A DNA stretch of 64,000 nt, from positions 1-64,000 of the forward strand of contig JAYTWR010000125.1 of NCBI GenBank assembly GCA_043743335.1. The letters are read 5' to 3'. This DNA comes from UBA5216 sp043743335. Lineage in GTDB: Bacteria; Pseudomonadota; Gammaproteobacteria; Burkholderiales; SG8-41. Position numbers and translations under genes: made by a program. Position 1 is the stretch's first letter; each line of letters opens with the position of its first letter. This document shows positions 58,693 to 64,000 of this stretch, one piece after another. The notes below the pieces were generated by a model that was not told the origin of the DNA, did not search any database, and saw nothing but the letters and a program-made list of their open reading frames with translations.

Positions 58693-59043
58693 TTATGCTT
58701 CCTTCAACAGTAAAATCTGCCCATCACGTTCTGTTATCGCCACCGGCGTTAGCCGTTTACCCGCGCAAGGTCCCATCACGCACAGGCCAGTGTTGGGCAG
58801 GTACGTCGCGCCATGCGTGGCACAGATCAAGTATAGCTTGGAATAGTCGAAAAACATGCCGTCGGTCCAATCCAGTTCCACCGGCACATGCGCACAGCGG
58901 TTCAGATACGCATACGCTGTGCCGTTAAAGCGCACGGCAAACGCAGGCGCATCGCCCAACGGTGTCGGTGCCTTGAAGCGCACGCCCAATCGGCCATCCA
59001 CCAGCGCATCGCTGGCGCAAATTACGCTTGCGTCGTCAGCCAT
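58693..59043 (-). CDS. Rieske [2Fe-2S] protein
   Basis: 116 aa from the ATG at 59043, which lies 22 bp inside the end of the HAD gene. Cluster ligands C-x-H in LNRCAHVPVELDW and C-x-x-H in YLICATHGATYLP. It has no TM helix and is a stand-alone ferredoxin-like Rieske protein, as commonly found beside gph and sppA in Burkholderiales. Its redox partner is unknown. Confidence 0.9.
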   Translation of the reverse strand: MADDASVICASDALVDGRLGVRFKAPTPLGDAPAFAVRFNGTAYAYLNRCAHVPVELDWTDGMFFDYSKLYLICATHGATYLPNTGLCVMGPCAGKRLTPVAITERDGQILLLKEA

Positions 59044-59678
59044 TGCGACAATTCCGCAAAGGTGTTCAGGCAAGCGACAGGCCCATGCTTGAGCAAATTC
59101 TCGCGCGGATGCGCGCCGTAGGCCACGCCCAAGCGTGCGACTGCGGCGGCGGTCGCCATCTGCATATCGTGCGAGGTGTCGCCGATCATGAGCGCGCGTT
59201 CGCGCTCCACGTTTAAGTGATCCAGCAGCCACAGCAACATGCCCGGATGCGGCTTGGTAAATCCTTCGTCGCCGCAGCGCGTGGCGTGAAACACCGGGCC
59301 CAGACCGGTAGCCTCCAGCGCTCGATCTAGCCCACGACGGCTTTTGCCTGTGGCCACGGCTAGCGTAAAGCCCTGCGCCTGCAGCGCGCGCAGCATCTCG
59401 GGCGCACCAGGAAATAAGGCGGTTTCACGATCCTGCTGTAAAAAATGCACACGATAGCGTTCCAGCAATGCCGGGTAGCCCGTCGCGGGAAAATCCGGCA
59501 GCAAGTACCTGAGCGAGTCGGTCAACCCCAGCCCGATCACGTAACGCGCCTCTCCTACGCTCGGCACGGGCAATTGCAAATCAGCGCATGCCGCACGCAA
59601 CGCAGCGCTGATCGCACCCGCCGAATCCATCAGCGTGCCGTCCCAATCAAACACCAGCAGCTCAAACTGTTTGGGCAT
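59022..59678 (-). CDS. HAD-family hydrolase, phosphoglycolate phosphatase-like
   Basis: 218 aa. Nucleophile Asp11 and Asp13 in LLVFDWDGTLMDS, motif II Thr/Ser in LAVATGKSRRGL, Lys in GFTKPHPGML, and acidic motif IV in ALMIGDTSHDMQMATAA. The cap is helical (C1), as in Gph. It hydrolyses a small phosphate ester such as phosphoglycolate; the true substrate is open. Overlaps rluC by 17 bp and the Rieske gene by 22 bp. Confidence 0.92.
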   Translation of the reverse strand: MPKQFELLVFDWDGTLMDSAGAISAALRAACADLQLPVPSVGEARYVIGLGLTDSLRYLLPDFPATGYPALLERYRVHFLQQDRETALFPGAPEMLRALQAQGFTLAVATGKSRRGLDRALEATGLGPVFHATRCGDEGFTKPHPGMLLWLLDHLNVERERALMIGDTSHDMQMATAAAVARLGVAYGAHPRENLLKHGPVACLNTFAELSQWLTTQA

Positions 59679-60642
59679 GATGGGCGTTCAAGTGGATAAC
59701 AAAGGCTTCCAGTTCAACCGGCAGCGGCGCTTCAAAGCGTAACGTCTCACCACTGTCGGGGTGCGTAATAACGGTTCGGTTTGCGTGCAAGAACATTCTC
59801 TTAAGTAATTGTTTTTTAAGGACTTTATTTAAAGGGAAATCGCCGTATTTATCATCACCGGCAATGGGGAATTCCAAGTGCGCTAAATGTACGCGGATCT
59901 GGTGCGTGCGTCCGGTTTTTAATTCGGCTTCGAGCAAACTAAACGGTGGCACATAATCCGGCCACGCCTTGCGCAAGCGAAAAATAGTGTGCGCGGCTTG
60001 ACCGTCTTCGTGGACTGAAACCCGCCGTTCACCGTTGGCCAGCAAATGTTTTTGCAGCGGTGCCTTGACCGCCCGCTTGGCATCGCGCCAATGGCCGTGC
60101 ACCAGCGCGAGGTACATTTTTTGCACCCGCCCCTCGCGCAGTTGCTCGTGCAGCGCCACCAGCGCCGAGCGCTTTTTGGCGAACATCAAAATCCCTGAGG
60201 TATCGCGATCCAGCCGGTGCACCAGTTCCAGAAATTTGGCGTCGGGCCGTGTCTCGCGCAATTGCTCAATGGCGCCCAAGCTAATGCCGCTGCCGCCGTG
60301 CACCGCCAGCCCTGATGGCTTGTTAATCACCAACAACGCGGCGTCTTCATACAAAATGTCGAAATCCACTGCTGGCGCGGATTTCTGCGAATTCGGGCTG
60401 CGCGCAGGCGGGCGCTCGGCGGTGCGTATGGGCGGCACCCGTACCCGGTCGCCATCCTGAACCCGGTAATCCGGGCCAATACGGCCTTTATTGACCCTGA
60501 CCTCGCCACTACGCAGTATCCGGTAGACGTGGCTCTTGGGAACCCCTTTTAGCCATCGTATCAAGTAGTTGTCGATACGCTGCCCGGATTCCTCAGCCCC
60601 CACCTCCAGCCAGTTTACGGATTCTTTACTTAACTGCTTCAT
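59662..60642 (-). CDS. rluC: 23S rRNA pseudouridine synthase RluC
   Basis: 326 aa. N-terminal S4 RNA-binding domain (GQRIDNYLIRWLKGVPKSHV), then the catalytic domain with LELVHRLDRDTSGILMFAKK holding the nucleophilic Asp, AELKTGRTHQIRVHLAHLEF and FPIAGDDKYGDF. It makes pseudouridines in 23S rRNA, normally 955, 2504 and 2580. Its place opposite rne is typical. A perfect TATAAT lies 3 bp upstream of the ATG, suggesting a very short or absent leader. The codons for KKQLLK form an AT-rich patch resembling the 19-bp repeat. Confidence 0.94.
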   Translation of the reverse strand: MKQLSKESVNWLEVGAEESGQRIDNYLIRWLKGVPKSHVYRILRSGEVRVNKGRIGPDYRVQDGDRVRVPPIRTAERPPARSPNSQKSAPAVDFDILYEDAALLVINKPSGLAVHGGSGISLGAIEQLRETRPDAKFLELVHRLDRDTSGILMFAKKRSALVALHEQLREGRVQKMYLALVHGHWRDAKRAVKAPLQKHLLANGERRVSVHEDGQAAHTIFRLRKAWPDYVPPFSLLEAELKTGRTHQIRVHLAHLEFPIAGDDKYGDFPLNKVLKKQLLKRMFLHANRTVITHPDSGETLRFEAPLPVELEAFVIHLNAHHAQTV

Positions 60643-61200
60643 TTGATTATACTATTTCCCAGTGCAGCATCCGGGTTCAGCCATGTTGGATGCGCGCTTG
60701 ATGGAAACCCTGTGACAGCATTTTAATTCGCACGGTTAGTACTCAGGCCGCAGATTTGCAGATTCTTGCTTCCACAGTGCGAAGCAGTTGGCGGTCAGCA
60801 AATTATGGACAATCAAGAACTGCATTTTTAAGTAGGGCAAGTCAATTAAGCACCAAAATGGCCCACAGTTATTACGTTTGAAACGCAGGCACTAAACGTA
60901 ACTGAGCGTAACTGCGCATAACTGCGGGGCCGGAAACACCGGTTAATATCGCTCACCACGAAGCAGCGATAGTAGTATAAAAGCGCGCTCAAAACACCGT
61001 TTGAATATTACGAAAACGCTGCATGTCGTTTCATCGACGGCAGCGGGTTCGCAACAGGCAAAACCCAAAAAATTCGCATCAGCCTTGCACTGTATGACTA
61101 ATACCGCAACAGACTGAAGTTGAGTAAGCCCGCCGTGTAAAATCCGGCGGACGACGGCTTTGCCCATCCCGTGGAGCTTTGAGCGCGGGAGAAGAAGAAA
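60643..61200. other. rne 5' leader and divergent promoter region (558 bp)
   Basis: No gene is seen. At the left is TATAAT close to rluC and an inverted GCATCC/GGATGC pair near 60667-60692. At the right, CTGAAG-18 nt-TAAAAT before 61142 is a weak promoter candidate. The long leader fits the known autoregulation of rne mRNA by RNase E in other bacteria; no specific hairpin homologous to E. coli is recognised. Confidence 0.55.
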
Positions 61201-64000
61201 ATGAAGCGAATGTTGTTTAACGCGACGCAGGCCGAAGAGCTGCGCGTCGCGATAGTCGATGGCCAAAAGCTGGTAGACCTCGACATCGAATCCTCATCCA
61301 AAGAGGAAAAAAAGAGCAATATCTACAAGGGTATTATTACCCGCGTCGAGCCTAGTCTCGAAGCCGCTTTTGTGGATTACGGTTCCGAACGCCACGGCTT
61401 TTTGCCGTTCAAGGAAGTCGCCCGCGCCTATTTCAAACCCGGCGTCGATGTGGGCAAAGCCACCATTAAAGAGGCGTTGCGCGAAGGCCAAGAAATCATC
61501 GTCCAGGTCGATAAAGACGAGCGCGGCAACAAAGGTGCGGCGCTAACCACCTTCATCAGTCTAGCCGGTCGCTATTTGGTGCTGATGCCCAACAACCCGC
61601 GCGGCGGCGGCGTGTCGCGCCGCATCGAAGGCGAAGACCGCAGCGACTTGCGCGATGTCATTGACCAGCTTGACATCCCCAGCGGCATGAGCGTCATCGC
61701 ACGCACCGCCGCCATTGGCCGCGAAGCCGACGAGCTCAAGTGGGACCTGAACTACCTGCTCAAGCTGTGGGAAGCCATCGACAGCGCCGCGCAAGCACAG
61801 CACGAAGAATCCAAAGAAGGGGCCAGCGGTACCAATGGTAAACCGAAGCGCCTCAACCCCCCGCCGTTCTTGATTTATCTGGAAAGCAATCTCGTGGTGC
61901 GCGCCATCCGCGATTATTTCCACGACGAAATCGGCGAAATCCTCATCGACACCGCCGATATCCACGAGCAAGCCCAGCATTTCATGTCAGTGGTGATGCC
62001 GACCAAAGTACATCTGGTCAAACATTACAGCGACGACGTGCCGCTGTTCTCGCGCTTCCAAATTGAGCATCAGATCGAAACGGCGCACTCGCGCTCGGTC
62101 AATCTGCCCTCCGGCGGCGCCATTGTGATCGACCACACCGAAGCGCTGGTATCGGTGGACGTGAATTCCGCCCGCGCCACGCGCGGCCACGACATCGAAG
62201 AAACCGCGTTCCGCACCAACCTCGAAGCCGCTGAAGAAGTTGCGCGTCAATTGCGCCTGCGCGACTTGGGTGGCCTGGTGGTCATCGACTTTATCGACAT
62301 GGAAAGCCAGCGCAATCAGCGCGAAGTCGAAAACAAGCTGCGCGATTCATTGCGCTACGATCGCGCGCGCGTACAGCTCGGCAAAATTTCACGTTTTGGT
62401 TTGATGGAGCTGTCGCGCCAGCGTCTGCGTCCGAGCCTCGGCGAATCCAGCCACGAAGCGTGCCCGCGCTGCCACGGCACCGGCCATATTCGCGGCACCG
62501 AATCGACCGCGCTGCACATCCTGCGCATCCTGCAGGAAGAAGCGATGAAAGAAAACACCGGCGCCGTGCAAGCGCAAGTGCCGGTGGATGTCGCCACCTT
62601 CCTGTTAAATGAAAAACGCATTGATATTCAACAACTTGAGACACGTCAGCGCGTCACCATCACGCTCATCCCGAACACCCATCTCGAAACGCCCAACTAC
62701 ACCATCACCCGCCTGCGGCACGACGATCTGAACCAAAGCGATCCGCTGCCGCCGAGTTATGCGTTGGTCAAGGTGCCGGACGCGCCGGAAAAATCCGCCC
62801 AAGCTGCAGACGCCGCCGCGCCGCGCCCCGAAGCTGCCGTCAAAGGCATACTGCCGCCGGAGCGTCCGCCCGTGCAAGCCGCCCCTGCGCCTGCCGCCCC
62901 TGCGGCAGCAGCGCCGGTCGCCGCAGCCGCAGCCGCGCAAGATGGCGAAGCCTCTATCATCGGCAAAATTTTTGGCTGGTTCCGTCGCAAGCCGGAAGAA
63001 GCGACCGTGGCTACGGTTGCCGTTGCGACAACGGCAACCGCTGCGACCTCTGAAGGCCATGATGACAGTCGGCGCGACCGGTCACGCTCAGGCCCGCGTC
63101 GTGATCGCGACGTCAACCGTGACGGTGGTCGCAATCGTCACCGGGGTGAACGCAGTGAGCGTGGTGGCGAAGGAGAACGCAACGAACGCGGCGGTCGCGG
63201 CAAGAACGGCGAGCGCAATGATCGTGGCGATCGCGCGAATCGTGATGAGCGTAGTGAGCGCAACCCACAACAACGCCCAGCCAACGCACCGCGCCGTGAC
63301 AGCGAAGAAGCGCCAAATGCCTTGGCCGCGGTCGGCACCACGGATGCAGCAGCAACAGCCGCAGTAGTAGTAGCAGCAGCAGCCGGCGTCAGCCAGACAG
63401 ATGCCGCCAGCGCCAACCCTAGCGCCGAAGGACGCGAAGGCCGTGGACGCGGTCGACGCAGAGGCCGTGGTCGCGGTGAACGCAGCGCCGAAAACGCACA
63501 GGATGGCAACGCACAAACCACAGCCGCCGATGGCACAGCGGGAGAAGCCGCGCCAGCACGTGAGGCACATAGTGAGGCGCGCAGCGAGACGCAAGTTGAA
63601 GGCCGCCGTTACCGCTACCCGCGCACGCCGTTCGTGCCGCGCCCGCGCACCGGACTGGGTGAATCCACTGACGATGCCATCAGCAACGCAGGTGAGTCGC
63701 CGGACGCCGTTCAGGCGGCTGTTATTGTGCCGCCAACCCCGCCGGTACCAATGCCGGTGATGGCCTCACCGTCGGCGGTGCCTGTAGCGCCTGCTATAGC
63801 GGCAGTAGTGGCCCCTGCCGCTGTGGAAACGGTCGTCGCACCTGCGTCGCCCCCCGCATCAGAAGCCCCCGTTGTTGCCGCGCTGGTTGCCGCACCGGTG
63901 GCAGCGCCAGTCGCACAGGCAGCACTCGCGCCCGTTGCGCAGCCCGCCTCCCCACCGCATGTCGTGCCCCCGGCTCCGCTCAAGCTCGATTGGTCCAGCG
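61201..64000 (+). CDS. rne: Ribonuclease E, truncated by window end
   Basis: 933 complete codons seen, open at the right edge. GGGAGAAGAAGAA before ATG. The N-terminal catalytic half begins MKRMLFNATQAEELRVAIVD, with S1 domain (YKGIITRVEPSLEAAFVDYG), the 5'-sensor/RNase H-like region, DNase I-like segment with VSVDVNSARATRG and LVVIDFIDME metal-binding Asp residues, and zinc-link CPRCHGTGHI that joins dimers. The C-terminal half is disordered: Ala/Pro-rich, then an Arg-rich RNA-binding stretch near 63070-63320 and Val/Ala/Pro repeats. The last residues PPAPLKLDWSS lie near the normal C-terminus of betaproteobacterial RNase E. It processes rRNA and tRNA and degrades mRNA at the membrane. Confidence 0.96.
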   Translation, partial: MKRMLFNATQAEELRVAIVDGQKLVDLDIESSSKEEKKSNIYKGIITRVEPSLEAAFVDYGSERHGFLPFKEVARAYFKPGVDVGKATIKEALREGQEIIVQVDKDERGNKGAALTTFISLAGRYLVLMPNNPRGGGVSRRIEGEDRSDLRDVIDQLDIPSGMSVIARTAAIGREADELKWDLNYLLKLWEAIDSAAQAQHEESKEGASGTNGKPKRLNPPPFLIYLESNLVVRAIRDYFHDEIGEILIDTADIHEQAQHFMSVVMPTKVHLVKHYSDDVPLFSRFQIEHQIETAHSRSVNLPSGGAIVIDHTEALVSVDVNSARATRGHDIEETAFRTNLEAAEEVARQLRLRDLGGLVVIDFIDMESQRNQREVENKLRDSLRYDRARVQLGKISRFGLMELSRQRLRPSLGESSHEACPRCHGTGHIRGTESTALHILRILQEEAMKENTGAVQAQVPVDVATFLLNEKRIDIQQLETRQRVTITLIPNTHLETPNYTITRLRHDDLNQSDPLPPSYALVKVPDAPEKSAQAADAAAPRPEAAVKGILPPERPPVQAAPAPAAPAAAAPVAAAAAAQDGEASIIGKIFGWFRRKPEEATVATVAVATTATAATSEGHDDSRRDRSRSGPRRDRDVNRDGGRNRHRGERSERGGEGERNERGGRGKNGERNDRGDRANRDERSERNPQQRPANAPRRDSEEAPNALAAVGTTDAAATAAVVVAAAAGVSQTDAASANPSAEGREGRGRGRRRGRGRGERSAENAQDGNAQTTAADGTAGEAAPAREAHSEARSETQVEGRRYRYPRTPFVPRPRTGLGESTDDAISNAGESPDAVQAAVIVPPTPPVPMPVMASPSAVPVAPAIAAVVAPAAVETVVAPASPPASEAPVVAALVAAPVAAPVAQAALAPVAQPASPPHVVPPAPLKLDWSS

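Noticed and set aside
59800..59830. TTAAGTAATTGTTTTTTAAG inside rluC, similar to the 19-mer
   Set aside because: It encodes KKQLLK within a region of normal family length, so an inserted repeat is not supported.
1..64000. CRISPR arrays, prophage or IS transposase genes
   Set aside because: No regularly spaced palindromic repeats, integrase, or transposase sequence was seen; tandem arrays present have no spacers.

Overview
The window reads as a chromosomal segment of a betaproteobacterium, most likely in or near Burkholderiales. The reasons are the many Bug/TctC-type periplasmic binding proteins, the gene order rne / rluC / HAD phosphatase / Rieske / sppA, and the catabolic gene repertoire (BKACE, CaiB/BaiF, HpcH/HpaI aldolase, carboxymuconolactone decarboxylase relatives, cupins). 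There are no rRNA genes, phage genes, IS transposases or CRISPR arrays. Two tRNA genes (Val-GAC, Pro-UGG) are present.

Layout. 0-8 kb: catabolic and transport genes (two CMD-fold proteins, a 2-hydroxyacid dehydrogenase, a Fsr-like MFS pump, two Bug proteins, a methyltransferase, a cupin). 8.6-11.7 kb: a periplasmic binding protein followed by a hybrid histidine kinase. 11.8-15.5 kb: an acyl-CoA carboxyltransferase and an NDP-forming acyl-CoA synthetase. 15.6-27.9 kb: mixed catabolism with intact and decayed Bug genes. 27.9-30.3 kb: a small islet of three genes between a tRNA-like remnant and tRNA-Val. 30.4-32.4 kb: a YgiB / YgiC / DUF350 operon. 32.4-45.8 kb: more catabolic and transport genes, including three decayed genes (two Bug, one NHL-repeat). 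47.2-55.8 kb: one leftward chemotaxis operon (STAS, CheZ-like, CheY, MCP, CheA, CheW, CheR, CheD, CheB). 56.0-60.6 kb: a leftward group rluC-HAD-Rieske-sppA followed by a two-gene unit whose first gene is a probable UGSC selenoprotein read through an in-frame TGA. 61.2-64.0 kb: the 5' part of rne.

Main observations. (1) A 19-bp AT-rich sequence, GTAACTAATTGATTTTATT, recurs about 16 times at gene borders, six times without change. It contains a match to the IHF consensus and closes all three reading frames in one orientation. Five genes use its stop codons, and one Bug gene uses its only open frame as the start of its signal peptide. (2) Two apparent ORFs at 57.1-57.7 kb are one gene with a U-G-S-C motif and a hairpin placed as a bacterial SECIS. 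(3) Eleven Bug loci occur, five of them decayed, mostly by internal deletion. (4) An alpha/beta hydrolase keeps every active-site residue of fluoroacetate dehalogenase. (5) The chemotaxis operon lacks classical CheZ but has a membrane-anchored protein with a CheZ-type D-x3-Q motif, and its receptor ends in a WxxF pentapeptide.
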